From: RYN-230 sp963760405
GTDB lineage: Bacteria > Actinomycetota > Actinomycetes > Streptosporangiales > Streptosporangiaceae
Length of the DNA stretch: 64,000 bases
Direction: 5' to 3'
Assembly: GCA_963760405.1 (NCBI GenBank)
Contig: CAVXCV010000013.1
Coordinates: 1-64,000, forward strand
Part shown: positions 50,785 to 59,219 of the stretch, piece after piece
Numbering within the stretch: the stretch's first letter is position 1
How the letters are laid out: each line of letters starts with the position of its first letter
Notes under the pieces: model-generated
The model's database searches: none
What the model was told of the DNA's origin: nothing
Seen by the model: only the letters and a program-made list of their open reading frames with translations
Position numbers and translations under genes: made by a program

Positions 50785-51345
50785 GTGAATCCCACCCGGC
50801 TGTTCGTGCTCGGTGCGCTGGCCCGGCATGGGCCCATGTACGGGCACCAGATCCGCCGCGACGCCCGGGTGGACCGGACCGAGCTGTGGTCCGAGGTGCG
50901 GCCCGGCTCGCTGTACGGGGCGCTGCACCGGATGGCGGCCGAGGGCCTGATCGAGCCGGTGCGCACCGAGCAGGCCGGTAACCTGCCTGCCCGCACCGTG
51001 TACGCCATCACCGATGAGGGCCGCAAGGAACTGCTCGCGCTGCGCGCCGAAGCCTTCCGCCAGGTCGGCCTGCGCCCGGACCCGGTGGACCTGGCCGTGG
51101 CGATGAGCGGCGGGCTGCCCGCTGACGAGCTGCGCGGGCTAATCGAGGATCGGCACCAGGCGCTCACCGCCCAGGCCCAGTTCTTCCGGCACGAGCAGGA
51201 GCGGAGCTGGGCCGGGCAGACCGTGGCGGACAGCCTGATCCTGCAGCATGCCATCGGCCGCCTGGAGGCGGAGATCCGGTGGCACGAGGACCTGCTGAGC
51301 GCCGCGGCGATGCTGGCCGAGCCCGCCATCCAGGCGGTGTCATGA
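50785..51345 (+). CDS. PadR-family transcriptional regulator
   Basis: The GTG at 50785 is chosen; a TTG twelve bases upstream lies inside the operator-like repeat. A protein of 186 residues: MNPTRLFVLGALARHGPMYG and HQIRRDARVDRTELWSEVRP lead to the wing LYGALHRMAAEGLIEPVRTE. A C-terminal helical dimer domain covers about 95-186 (Vir_C-like, ADELRGLIEDRHQALTAQAQ). The stop overlaps the deformylase ATG by four bases, an unusual coupling. Confidence 0.9.
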   Translation: MNPTRLFVLGALARHGPMYGHQIRRDARVDRTELWSEVRPGSLYGALHRMAAEGLIEPVRTEQAGNLPARTVYAITDEGRKELLALRAEAFRQVGLRPDPVDLAVAMSGGLPADELRGLIEDRHQALTAQAQFFRHEQERSWAGQTVADSLILQHAIGRLEAEIRWHEDLLSAAAMLAEPAIQAVS

Positions 51346-51848
51346 CCGTGCGGCCGATCCGGCTGTTCGGCGACCCGGTGCTGCGCGAGCCGTGCGCCCC
51401 GGTGACCCGGTTCGACGACGGGCTGGCCCGGCTGGTCACCGACCTGCTGGACACCTGCCGGCTGCCCGGCCGGGCCGGGCTCGCCGCCCCGCAGATCGGG
51501 GTGAGCCTGCGGGTGTTCTGTTACAGCACCGACGGTACCGAGGGCTATCTGGTCAACCCCAGGCTGGTGGCCAGCGACGGTGTCCAGGACGGCCTGGAAG
51601 GCTGCCTGTCCCTCCCGGAGCTGTACCAGCCGGCCCAGCGTGCCGCGCACGCGGTGGCCCGGGGCGTCGATCAGCTCGGGCAGCCCGCCGAGATCGAGGG
51701 CACCGGGCTGCTCGCCCGCTGCCTGCAGCACGAGATCGACCATCTCGACGGGCGGCTGTTCCTCGACCGCCTCGCCCCGGCCGAGCGGCGCCAGGCCATG
51801 CGGTTCATCCGGGAGCACATCGCGGCCGCCGGGCCGGGCCGCTCGTAG
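51342..51848 (+). CDS. def: Peptide deformylase
   Basis: A protein of 168 residues with all three motifs: GLAAPQIGV (46-54), EGCLSLP (86-92, Cys metal ligand) and QHEIDHLDG (129-137, two His plus catalytic Glu). It removes the formyl group from new proteins. The ATG overlaps the padR stop. Several deformylase copies are common in Actinobacteria; the PadR coupling suggests an inducible, perhaps accessory or resistance-related copy. Confidence 0.93.
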   Translation: MTVRPIRLFGDPVLREPCAPVTRFDDGLARLVTDLLDTCRLPGRAGLAAPQIGVSLRVFCYSTDGTEGYLVNPRLVASDGVQDGLEGCLSLPELYQPAQRAAHAVARGVDQLGQPAEIEGTGLLARCLQHEIDHLDGRLFLDRLAPAERRQAMRFIREHIAAAGPGRS

Positions 51849-51885
51849 CCAGTGTCTCGCTTGCCGGTTTGAATAACGCTCCCGG

Positions 51886-52866
51886 TCAGGCCGTGGGCTT
51901 CTTCGCCCGGCTCGGCGCGACCCGGGGCGGCTCGCCGGGCTGCTTCGGGTACACCGGCGGCCACGGCGCGTCCAGCAGCCCCCGGCCGGCGTCCGCGGCG
52001 CTCATCGCCAGCAGCGGCTCGAGCGACTGCGGGTCGTCGTTCATGCCCAGCCACGGGTCACCGGTGGCGTCCAGCCGGGCGGCCAGGGACGCGATCGTGA
52101 ACTGGTCCGGGTGGATGTCGTCGAGCTCGCCCCAGGCGAGCGGGGTGGACACCTGGGCGCCGGGCCGGGCCCGGACCGACCAGGCACCGAACACCGTCTT
52201 GTGCGGCGCGTTCTGGTTGTAGTCCACGAACACCCGCGGGCCGCGCTCCTCCTTCCACCACGCGGCCGTGATCAGATCGGGCCGGCGCCGTTCCAGCTCC
52301 CGGGCGACGGCCACCACGGCGGCCCGCACCTGGTAGGAGTCCCAGCGCGGCTGCAGCCGGACGTACACGTGCAGGCCGCGGTTGCCGGTCGTCTTCGGGT
52401 ACCCGGCGATGCTGAGCTCATCGAGCAGCCGGTGCAGCTCGTGGGCGGCCTGCCGGATGTGGGTGAAGTCCACCCCCGGACCCGGGTCGAGGTCGATCCG
52501 CAGCTCGTCGGCATGCCCGGGATCCGCCGCCTGGTACGGCCACACGTGGAAGCCCAGGCAGCCCAGGTTGACCGCCCACAGCACGTGCTCGATGTCCGCG
52601 GCGACCAGCGCGCGGGAGGTGGTGCCGTTGGGCGTGGACACCGTCGTGGTCTGCAGCCAGTCCGGGATGTTCCTGGGCACCCGTTTCTGGAAGAACGACG
52701 GGCCGCTGGCTCCTTCCGGGAACCGTTGCAGCAGCACCGGCAGGCCGCCCATGGTCCGCAGCAGCGGGCCGGCCACCCGCAGGTAGTGCTCGGCGAGATC
52801 GGCCTTGGTCTCATTCCGCTCCGCGAACAGCACCTTGTCCGGGTGGGTGATCAGGTCACGTGGCAT
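51886..52866 (-). CDS. ligD: Stand-alone LigD-type polymerase domain (primase-polymerase)
   Basis: The ATG 52866 gives 326 residues: MPRDLITHPDKVLFAERNET and the LigD polymerase core DELRIDLDPGPGVDFTHIRQ with the Asp-x-Asp metal pair, then KTTGNRGLHVYVRLQPRWD and VFVDYNQNAPHKTVFGAWSV. These archaeo-eukaryotic primase-type domains add ribonucleotides in end joining. No ligase or nuclease domain is fused, and no ku gene is in the window. A convergent deformylase ends 38 bases before its stop. Confidence 0.9.
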   Translation of the reverse strand: MPRDLITHPDKVLFAERNETKADLAEHYLRVAGPLLRTMGGLPVLLQRFPEGASGPSFFQKRVPRNIPDWLQTTTVSTPNGTTSRALVAADIEHVLWAVNLGCLGFHVWPYQAADPGHADELRIDLDPGPGVDFTHIRQAAHELHRLLDELSIAGYPKTTGNRGLHVYVRLQPRWDSYQVRAAVVAVARELERRRPDLITAAWWKEERGPRVFVDYNQNAPHKTVFGAWSVRARPGAQVSTPLAWGELDDIHPDQFTIASLAARLDATGDPWLGMNDDPQSLEPLLAMSAADAGRGLLDAPWPPVYPKQPGEPPRVAPSRAKKPTA

Positions 52867-52995
52867 CGTGGTCGCTCCGTCCCCCGGCGGAAGGCGGGCC
52901 GGGCGGCCGCCCCTGCTCCATGGTCTACCACCTGGCCCGGCGCGGGCCCGGATAATGAGTGGCGGCCACCGGCTGGCCTGGGTTAGCTGGGAGGC

Positions 52996-54357
52996 ATGCA
53001 GCTGGACCAGTTCGACCCGGCCACGGACGGCGCGTCGGTCGCCGCCTGCCACGAGATCTACCTCAGCGGGACGGCCGACGACGACCCGTACGGGCCGCCC
53101 ATGTCCGCCCGGGGCTTTGCGGGCTGGCTGGCGCTGGGCTGGTGGGAGTCCCCGGTGGAAGCCTGGCGGGCCCGGGACGGCGCTGGCCAGACCTGCGGCT
53201 GGTACAGCCTCCAGCTGCCGCAGCGGGAGAACCGGCAGCTCGCCGTCGTGGACCCGGTGGTGGCCGCGGCGCGGCGGCGGGCGGGCCTGGGCACGGCCCT
53301 GCTCGGCCACGCGGCCGCGCGGGCGCGGCAGCTGGGCCGTGACCAGTTGCTGGCCTATGCCCGCGATGGCTCCCCCGGGGCGGCGTTCGCCCAGGCCGCG
53401 GGGGCCCGGCCGGGGCTCACCGAGATCCGCCGGGTGCTGGACCTGGCCGCGGTGCCAGCCGGGAAGCTGGCCGCGCTCCGGGCGGAGGCCGAGTCAGCGG
53501 CCCGCGGGTACGGGCTGCTGTGCTGGACCGGGCCACCGCCAGAGGACCAGCTGGCCACGGTGGTCACGGTGTTCGGTTCCGCGGCCGCCGACATCCCGCG
53601 GGAGGATGGCCACGAGGCGGAGCACTGGGATACCGAACGGGCCCGGCAGGCCGGGGAACGCGTGCTGGCCCAGGGGCTTCGCTACTACAACGTCGCGGCC
53701 CGGTCGCTGGGCACCGGCGAGCCCGCCGCGCTCACCCAGCTCGGCGTGGACCCGGCCACGCCTGAGTGGGGCTTCCAGGGACTGACGGCCGTGGCCCGGC
53801 CGCACCGCGGGCACCGGCTCGGCCTGCTGGTCAAGCTGGGCCTGCTGGACCTGCTCAGCAAGCACGAGCCACAGCTGACCCGGGTCCTGACGGGGAACGC
53901 GGCCGGGAACGAGCACATGGTCGCCATCAACGCCGCGCTGGGCTTCACCCCGCTGGACCAGTGGCGGAGCTGGGAGCTGGACACGGCACCGGGGGCGCCT
54001 GGCCTGACCGTGAGCCTGGCCTCAGAGGGCGATGGCCGGGGTGACCACGGTCCGGGGCGGCCGGTCCGGCCCGTAGTCGGCGGGCCGGACGATGAGCTGG
54101 GCGCTGCCGCGGGGCACCCGGCTGAAGGTGAACCGGCCCCGCTCGTCCGCGGTGACGATCAGCGCGCCGGTCCCGGTCCTGATCTCGACCGGGCAGGTCT
54201 GCACCGGGGCCAGCCAGCCATCCAGCCGGACCGTCTCATCGGTGTGCTGGCCGATCCGGATCATGATCGTCATGCTGTCGCTGTCGAAGGTGACGGTCGG
54301 CCCGGCCTGCGCCGCCAGCCGTGCCACCTCGACTTCCAGGTCGCGGAGAGCCAGTGA
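52996..54357 (+). CDS. GNAT-family acetyltransferase (two-domain type), doubtful C-terminus
   Basis: ATG 52996 opens MQLDQFDPATDGASVAACHE. The first GNAT domain ends about residue 150 (RRRAGLGTALLGHAAARARQ). The second runs to about residue 345 (GLTAVARPHRGHRLGLLVKL, AINAALGFTPLDQWRSWEL). These two-domain proteins normally end near there. The last 115 or so residues are antisense to the oppositely oriented gene at 54022-54498 and are not protein-like, so the true stop was probably lost through an indel around 53990-54010. The substrate is unknown. Confidence 0.8.
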   Translation: MQLDQFDPATDGASVAACHEIYLSGTADDDPYGPPMSARGFAGWLALGWWESPVEAWRARDGAGQTCGWYSLQLPQRENRQLAVVDPVVAAARRRAGLGTALLGHAAARARQLGRDQLLAYARDGSPGAAFAQAAGARPGLTEIRRVLDLAAVPAGKLAALRAEAESAARGYGLLCWTGPPPEDQLATVVTVFGSAAADIPREDGHEAEHWDTERARQAGERVLAQGLRYYNVAARSLGTGEPAALTQLGVDPATPEWGFQGLTAVARPHRGHRLGLLVKLGLLDLLSKHEPQLTRVLTGNAAGNEHMVAINAALGFTPLDQWRSWELDTAPGAPGLTVSLASEGDGRGDHGPGRPVRPVVGGPDDELGAAAGHPAEGEPAPLVRGDDQRAGPGPDLDRAGLHRGQPAIQPDRLIGVLADPDHDRHAVAVEGDGRPGLRRQPCHLDFQVAESQ

Positions 54358-54498
54358 GAACCGGATCCGCTCCGGCAGGTCCGCGGGCATCGGGTCGGCC
54401 GCGGAGAACATGTCCCGGATTCCGCGCAGGATCGCGAGATCGAACTCCTCCAGCGGGTCGTCCGCGGGCGGCGAGCCGTCGGCATCCGGGAGCCTCAT
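54022..54498 (-). CDS. Unknown protein with carboxypeptidase-regulatory-like C-terminus
   Basis: A protein of 158 residues. The N-terminal half is helical: FDLAILRGIRDMFSAADPMP with LPERIRFSLALRDLEVEVAR. The second half is beta-rich (VQTCPVEIRTGTGALIVTAD, ERGRFTFSRVPRGSAQLIVR), as in carboxypeptidase-regulatory domains. Similar proteins often accompany CHAT-domain and sigma-factor genes in Actinobacteria, but neither is adjacent here. Divergent from the PAP2 gene, overlapping the upstream GNAT frame on the other strand. Confidence 0.75.
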   Translation of the reverse strand: MRLPDADGSPPADDPLEEFDLAILRGIRDMFSAADPMPADLPERIRFSLALRDLEVEVARLAAQAGPTVTFDSDSMTIMIRIGQHTDETVRLDGWLAPVQTCPVEIRTGTGALIVTADERGRFTFSRVPRGSAQLIVRPADYGPDRPPRTVVTPAIAL

Positions 54499-54543
54499 AC
54501 GGCGTTTCCTTCCCCGCCGGATCCGCCGGTATCCTCACTGACA

Positions 54544-55296
54544 GTGGACGGGGTCAGCAGCACGCCAACAGCATCCGCGGATGCCCGGGACGAGCTGCCC
54601 GCCCCGCCCCGGACCGGCCCTGGCCAGCCGCGCTGGTCATACTGGCCGCGCTGGCCTGCCTGGCTCCGCTACGGCCTGCCGCTGCTGATCCTGGCCGTCC
54701 TGACCGGGGACGTGCTGGCCCACGGGCCGCTGGTCAGCCTGGATCAGCAGATCCGGCTGGCGGTGCTGCCGTACGCGGACGCGCCCGGCTACGCCTGGCT
54801 GCTCCGCGCTCCGTTCGGTCCCGCCTGGCTGCTGACCAGCCTGGGCGAGACCACCGTGGCCATCCCGGTGCTCGCGGCCGCCGCGATCGCCGCGGCGGCC
54901 CGGGGCCGCTCCTGGCGGCCGCTGTTCACCGCGCTGGTCGCGGCCGTGGCGCTGCTGGCCACGGTGATCCCGGCGAAGATCCTCATCGGGCGGCCCGGCC
55001 CTGGCATCGCCGCGGTCAGCCCGGGCAGCCTGGGCGCGTTCCCGTCCGGCCACACCGCCACCGCGTGCGTGTGCTACACCGTGGCCGCGCTGCTGCTCTG
55101 CGCCGGCCGGCCCGGCTGGGTCCGGCGCGGGGCACTGGCCGTGGTGCTGTCGCTGTGGCTGCTCGTCGGCGCGGCCCTCATCTGGTCCGACTTCCACTGG
55201 TTCACGGACGTGCTGGCCGGGTGGGCGCTGGCTGGCCTCATCGTGCAGTTCGCCGTCTGGCTCACCCGCCGGGGGCAGGGCAGTCCGGCGGGCTGA
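54544..55296 (+). CDS. PAP2-family membrane phosphatase
   Basis: The GTG 54544 gives 250 residues with about six spans (LPLLILAVLTGDVLAHGPL, LFTALVAAVALLATVIPAKI). The phosphatase motifs are KILIGRPGP, GAFPSGHTATACV and SDFHWFTDVLAG. It should dephosphorylate lipid phosphates such as undecaprenyl or phosphatidic substrates at the outer face of the membrane. The N-terminus is Pro/Ala-rich. Confidence 0.88.
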   Translation: MDGVSSTPTASADARDELPAPPRTGPGQPRWSYWPRWPAWLRYGLPLLILAVLTGDVLAHGPLVSLDQQIRLAVLPYADAPGYAWLLRAPFGPAWLLTSLGETTVAIPVLAAAAIAAAARGRSWRPLFTALVAAVALLATVIPAKILIGRPGPGIAAVSPGSLGAFPSGHTATACVCYTVAALLLCAGRPGWVRRGALAVVLSLWLLVGAALIWSDFHWFTDVLAGWALAGLIVQFAVWLTRRGQGSPAG

Positions 55297-55307
55297 CCGT
55301 TGCTGAT

Positions 55308-55603
55308 TTACCTGGCGCTCTGCTGGCAGGCGAGCGTGAGCAGATGCAGCACCTCGGCGTCCACCTCGTCCGGGCTGCGCAGCGCGAGCTTGTGGGTGGC
55401 CTGGCCCGGCCCGGTGGCCGGCTGCAGGCGGCCGCCCGGCGGCGGGTCGGTGAAGCGCAGCCCGAGGTCCACGTGATCACGGGCGGCCGCGGCCACGGCC
55501 GCGAACTGCCGGCCCGGCTGAACGGGATGTAGCTGCTGCGGCCGCCGACCGTGACGTCGTCACCCAGCGCGGCGCTCAGCATGTCCTCTGGCGAGGGGCT
55601 CAT
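55308..55603 (-). pseudogene. DUF5655-like small protein, one frameshift
   Basis: The ATG 55603 opens SPSPEDMLSAALGDDVTVGG with SSYIPFSRAG. The sense then continues in another frame as AAARDHVDLGLRFTDPPPGG, HKLALRSPDEVDAEVLHLLT and ends at 55308. The length of 296 bases is one short of a multiple of three, so a single base is missing near 55505 in a C-run. The joined protein of about 98 residues resembles the DUF5655/DUF1801-like group. Co-oriented with the VOC gene, whose stop-start gap to it is four bases. Confidence 0.65.
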
Positions 55604-55606
55604 CGG

Positions 55607-56386
55607 CTACCCAGCGGGCGGGGTGGGCTGGATGATGCTGAACACCGCGCCCTGCGGGTCGCGCAGGGTGGCCATCCGGCCGACGGGCGTGTCGAACGGC
55701 CCGGCCAGCACGGCCCCGCCGAGTTCCGTGGCCTTGGCCGCGGTCGCGTCCGCGTCGGCCGCGGCGAAATACACCAGCCAGTGACTCGGGGTGCCCGGCT
55801 GCTGCGGCGCGGTCGTCCCGCCGACTTCCTTGCCGCCGACCTGGAACAGCGTGTACTCACCTTGGCCCATGTCCATCACCGTGGTGGTCACGCCCAGTAC
55901 CTGCTCGTAGAACCGGACCGCGGCCGGGTCCGCCGTGATCAGCTCGTTCCAGACCACCGCTCCCGGCTCGTTCACCAGCGAGGCGCCGATGTGCTGGCGG
56001 GCCTGCCAGAACGCGACCGGTGCGCCGCTGGGGTCCAGCACGAAGCCCATCCGGCCGGCCTCCATCACCTCGAACGCTGGCATCGCGACCTGGCCGCCCG
56101 CCGCCTCGACCTTGGCCAGCGCGTCGTCCACGTTGTCCACGGCCAGGTAGGTGTTCCACATCGGCGGCGCACCAGCCGCGGCGAGCTCGGGCGACTGCGG
56201 GGCGATGGCGGCCACGTGCTGGCCGCTCAGCGTGGCCATGGAGTAAGGGCCACCCTGCGGCATGGGCTGGTCGTCGTAGGCCCAGCCGAACAGGCTGGCG
56301 TAGAAGGCCTTCGCGGCCTCGGTGTCCGTGGTCTGCAGGTCCACCCAGTTCGGGGTGCCCTGCGCATAAGACGTGCGTACTGGCAT
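55607..56386 (-). CDS. VOC-superfamily protein with two domains
   Basis: A protein of 259 residues with two glyoxalase-like halves. The first runs to about 125: GTPNWVDLQTTDTEAAKAFY, SLFGWAYDDQPMPQG and VAAGGQVAMP-type strand RMGFVLDPSGAPVAFW. The second is VVWNELITADPAAVRFYEQV with SHWLVYFAAADADATAAKA and TPVGRMATLRDPQGAVFSII. It resembles the CFP30B-like antigens of mycobacteria. The exact reaction is unknown. Confidence 0.9.
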   Translation of the reverse strand: MPVRTSYAQGTPNWVDLQTTDTEAAKAFYASLFGWAYDDQPMPQGGPYSMATLSGQHVAAIAPQSPELAAAGAPPMWNTYLAVDNVDDALAKVEAAGGQVAMPAFEVMEAGRMGFVLDPSGAPVAFWQARQHIGASLVNEPGAVVWNELITADPAAVRFYEQVLGVTTTVMDMGQGEYTLFQVGGKEVGGTTAPQQPGTPSHWLVYFAAADADATAAKATELGGAVLAGPFDTPVGRMATLRDPQGAVFSIIQPTPPAG

Positions 56387-56432
56387 GGCGTGCTCCCTTG
56401 CACGACGGTTCCGGCCCCAGCGGATTCGCCAC

Positions 56433-57392
56433 TCACAGTAACGTACCCGGCGCTGGCCGGGCGGCCAGGAAGCGGGCCAGCTCCGCGGCGGCCGGGCCGG
56501 TAGCCGGGCCGCGCCGGGTCACGGACAGCGCCGCGGCGGCGTTCGCCGCGCGGGCCGCCGCCAGCTCCGGCAGGCCCTGGGCCAGCGCGGCGATGAACGT
56601 GCCGGTGTGCGTGTCACCCGCGCCGTTGGTGTCCGCCACGGTGACCCGGAAGCCGGGCACGTGCACCGGCTCCGTGCCCGAGTGGCTGAGCAGGCAGCCA
56701 TCCGGCCCGGTCCGGACCAGCACCGCGGCCCCGGGGGCGGCGCGCTGGCTCAGCACGCGGGCTGCGGCCCCGGGCTCGGCCTGCCCGGACAGCCAGCCCG
56801 CCTCGGCCGCGTTGCAGGTCAGCCAGGTGGCCCGGGACAGCACCTGGTCCAGCGCGGCGGCCGGGATGGACCTGGCCAGCGGCCCGGGATCGAAGACCAC
56901 CACGTTGCGCGCGGACAGCCCGGCCAGCCAGCCGAGCAGGGCGGTGCGGCTGGGCTGGACCAGCCCGTACCCGGACAGGTAGACCACGTCGCCCGGCCCG
57001 GCCGCCAGCCCGGCCAGGGCCGCCGCGGTCAGCGCCGCCTCCGCGCCGGGGCTGGTCAGGAACGTCCGCTCGCCCGCGGCGTCCACCAGGCTCACCACGA
57101 ACCCGCTGTCCTGGCCGGGCGTGGCCGGGAGCAGGATCTCGATGCCCTCGGCCGCCAGCGCCGCGCGGGCCAGCGCGGCGAACGGCCCGCTGCCGTGCGC
57201 CCCGCCGTAGCGGACCGGCAGGCCCTGCCGGGCCGCCGCGGACATCACGTTGAAACCGCCCCCCGCCGTCACCTCGGTGCGAGTGGCCAGCACGTCCCCG
57301 CCGCGCTCGGGCAGGGCGGGGATATCGAGCACGACGTCAACGACCACGTTGCCGAGGTGCAGCAGCCGGCCGCCCGGGCCGGGGCCGGCCAT
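56433..57392 (-). CDS. PfkB-family carbohydrate kinase
   Basis: A protein of 319 residues. LLHLGNVVVDVVLDIPALPE and TAGGGFNVMSAAARQGLPV (GGxxxN substrate motif) are N-terminal. DTNGAGDTHTGTFIAALAQG is the second PfkB signature with the catalytic Asp. The family covers ribokinase, pseudouridine kinase and nucleoside kinases. It is the last gene of a three-gene operon and overlaps the ADP-ribosylglycohydrolase stop by one base (TGATG). Confidence 0.9.
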   Translation of the reverse strand: MAGPGPGGRLLHLGNVVVDVVLDIPALPERGGDVLATRTEVTAGGGFNVMSAAARQGLPVRYGGAHGSGPFAALARAALAAEGIEILLPATPGQDSGFVVSLVDAAGERTFLTSPGAEAALTAAALAGLAAGPGDVVYLSGYGLVQPSRTALLGWLAGLSARNVVVFDPGPLARSIPAAALDQVLSRATWLTCNAAEAGWLSGQAEPGAAARVLSQRAAPGAAVLVRTGPDGCLLSHSGTEPVHVPGFRVTVADTNGAGDTHTGTFIAALAQGLPELAAARAANAAAALSVTRRGPATGPAAAELARFLAARPAPGTLL

Positions 57393-58387
57393 CAGCGGCC
57401 CCGCAGGGCCAGCAGGCGGTCCGCCACCTCGTCCAGGTGCAGGTGGTTCACGCTGGTCACGGTGGCCCGGGCGGCCTCAGGGAAGGCCGCCGTCCCGTGG
57501 CAGGCCCCGCCGATCGCCCCGGCCATGGCCGCGATCGTGTCGCAGTCGCCGCCCACCGACGCGGCCATCCGGCAGGCCAGCCACGGGTCACCGGGCGCCG
57601 CGGCGAGCAGCGCGAACGCGGCCGGTACCGATTCCTGGGTGGCCAGGCTGGTCCCGACCAGCGTGTACACGGTAGCCAGGACCGCGTCCCGCGGCTGGCC
57701 GGCCACCAGCCCGGTGGCCCAGCGGATCCGGGCCGCCACGTCGGCGGCCGCGACCCAGTGCCCGCGCCCGGCGGCCCGCGCGGCTGCCCCGGCCGCCACG
57801 CTGATCGCCTCGGGCACGGTAGCGCCGGCCACCCCCGCGCTGACCGCGGCCGCGACCGCGGCCGCGCCGGCCAGCGCGACCCCGGTGTTGTGGGTGATCC
57901 GGCTGGCCGCGACCACCTGGTCCACCAGCAGGCCCAGGTCATCGCTGCGGGTGGCGACGCCGACCGGGGTGATCCGCATGGCCGCGCCGTTGGTGGTGCC
58001 GGCCCGGCCGGTCTCCGCGACGTCGGTGCCGGTGAGCAGCGCCGCCAGGGCCCGCTTGGTGGACGGGCCGAGCAGGCTCAGCGAGCCACGGGCACGCATC
58101 CCGGCCTCCCAGGCCAGCAGCTGCCCGGCGAACTCAGCCGCGTCGATCGTGCCGCCGCCCTCGATCAGCAGCCCGGCGAGCAGCAGGGCCTGCTCGGTGT
58201 CGTCGGTCACCGTGCCCGCGGGCAGCCCCGGGGCGAGCGGGTGGTCCAGCGGCCCGGGCTGGAACTCCGCCAGCAACGGGCCGTACCTGGCCACGATCTG
58301 CGGCCGGGACAGCGACTCGGTGGGCATGCCGAGCGCATCCCCCACGGCCAGCCCGTACAGCGCGCCTGCCGCGCGGTCCTGGGTCAT
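57392..58387 (-). CDS. ADP-ribosylglycohydrolase family protein
   Basis: ATG 58387 overlaps the isochorismatase stop (ATGA). The protein has 331 residues. GALYGLAVGDALGMPTESLS is the family start, GTVTDDTEQALLLAGLLI holds the first metal Asp pair, and ASVGGDCDTIAAMAGAIGGA the second (GxDTD-like). These Mg-dependent enzymes remove ADP-ribose or cleave N-glycosidic bonds. With a PfkB kinase next to it, a nucleoside or ribosylated-compound pathway is likely. Confidence 0.9.
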   Translation of the reverse strand: MTQDRAAGALYGLAVGDALGMPTESLSRPQIVARYGPLLAEFQPGPLDHPLAPGLPAGTVTDDTEQALLLAGLLIEGGGTIDAAEFAGQLLAWEAGMRARGSLSLLGPSTKRALAALLTGTDVAETGRAGTTNGAAMRITPVGVATRSDDLGLLVDQVVAASRITHNTGVALAGAAAVAAAVSAGVAGATVPEAISVAAGAAARAAGRGHWVAAADVAARIRWATGLVAGQPRDAVLATVYTLVGTSLATQESVPAAFALLAAAPGDPWLACRMAASVGGDCDTIAAMAGAIGGACHGTAAFPEAARATVTSVNHLHLDEVADRLLALRGR

Positions 58388-58959
58388 CGCGCCGCCAGCA
58401 GGCTGGCCACGCTGACCACCTCCACCAGCGGGGCGTACAGGCGGAGGATGTCCAGTGCCTTCTGGTGGCTGTCGTCGTCCACGCCCGCGCACGCATCCGC
58501 CGCCACCTGCACCGCCACCCCATCGTCCGCCGCGGCCAGGGCCGTGGACAGGACGCAGCAGTCGGTGGATACCCCGGCCAGGATCAGCCGTCCGCCCGCG
58601 CCGACCCGGGCCGCCAGGTCCGGGCCCCACTTGCTGAACGTCGCCGCGTCCAGCGTGGGCCCGGCCATCGCCGCGAACTCCTCCACCAGCTGGTAGATCG
58701 GCGCGTCCGGGGGCTGCAGCGCGAACGGCCACGCCTCGTAGTAGCGCTGCCAGGCCCCGGCCGGCACCTCCGGCGCGATGAACCTGGTGAAGACCACCCG
58801 CGGGGCGAACGCCCCGGCCAGCGCGGCGACCGGGCGGACGATCTCGCTGAATCGCGGCGCCAGCCAGGCGCTGCCCGGCTCACCGAACACGCGCTGCATG
58901 TCGATCACCGCCAGCACCGGCTCGGCTGGTGAGTTATCCTGGCCCGGTCTGGGATTCAT
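58384..58959 (-). CDS. Isochorismatase-like cysteine hydrolase
   Basis: A protein of 191 residues with the triad Asp20 (AVIDMQRVF), Lys110 (TFSKWGPDL) and Cys135 (GVSTDCCVLSTALAA). The family hydrolyses amides or ureido groups (nicotinamidase, ureidoacrylate, biuret). It is the first gene of the operon with the ADP-ribosylglycohydrolase and the kinase. A double palindrome lies 50-75 bases upstream. Confidence 0.9.
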   Translation of the reverse strand: MNPRPGQDNSPAEPVLAVIDMQRVFGEPGSAWLAPRFSEIVRPVAALAGAFAPRVVFTRFIAPEVPAGAWQRYYEAWPFALQPPDAPIYQLVEEFAAMAGPTLDAATFSKWGPDLAARVGAGGRLILAGVSTDCCVLSTALAAADDGVAVQVAADACAGVDDDSHQKALDILRLYAPLVEVVSVASLLAAR

Positions 58960-59008
58960 GCCCGGATATTGTCATAGCCGCCGCAGTGCGGGTAGTGACG
59001 CGGCACCT

Positions 59009-59034
59009 GTCACAGTGACGTGACACTCGTCACG
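59009..59034. promoter_or_regulatory. Adjacent GTCAC/GTGAC palindromes
   Basis: GTCAC-A-GTGAC at 59009-59019 and CGTGAC-ACTC-GTCACG at 59019-59034 abut. They lie 50-75 bases upstream of the isochorismatase-like gene (minus strand) and about 190 bases from the mannosyltransferase. Two neighbouring dyads made of the same half-site suggest a cooperative regulator of the three-gene operon. Confidence 0.5.
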
Positions 59035-59219
59035 CAGGCACCGCGGGCGGGCGGGAGTGGGAATACAGCGTGACGGCTCAGTCAAGTAGTGGCAAATAGC
59101 CATGGCTATCCTGAGCCCGGATCATAAAGTCAGCTCCGGCGCGTCCTCCATTACTTTAATAACGTAAGTATTCTATTGACCGCCTGCTAATTCCGTTCCC
59201 TTCCCAGAAGGTCATCGCC

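Noticed and set aside
56607..58415. Long plus-strand frame of 602 codons opposite the PfkB and ADP-ribosylglycohydrolase genes
   Set aside because: High-GC shadow; the minus-strand genes carry complete family motifs.
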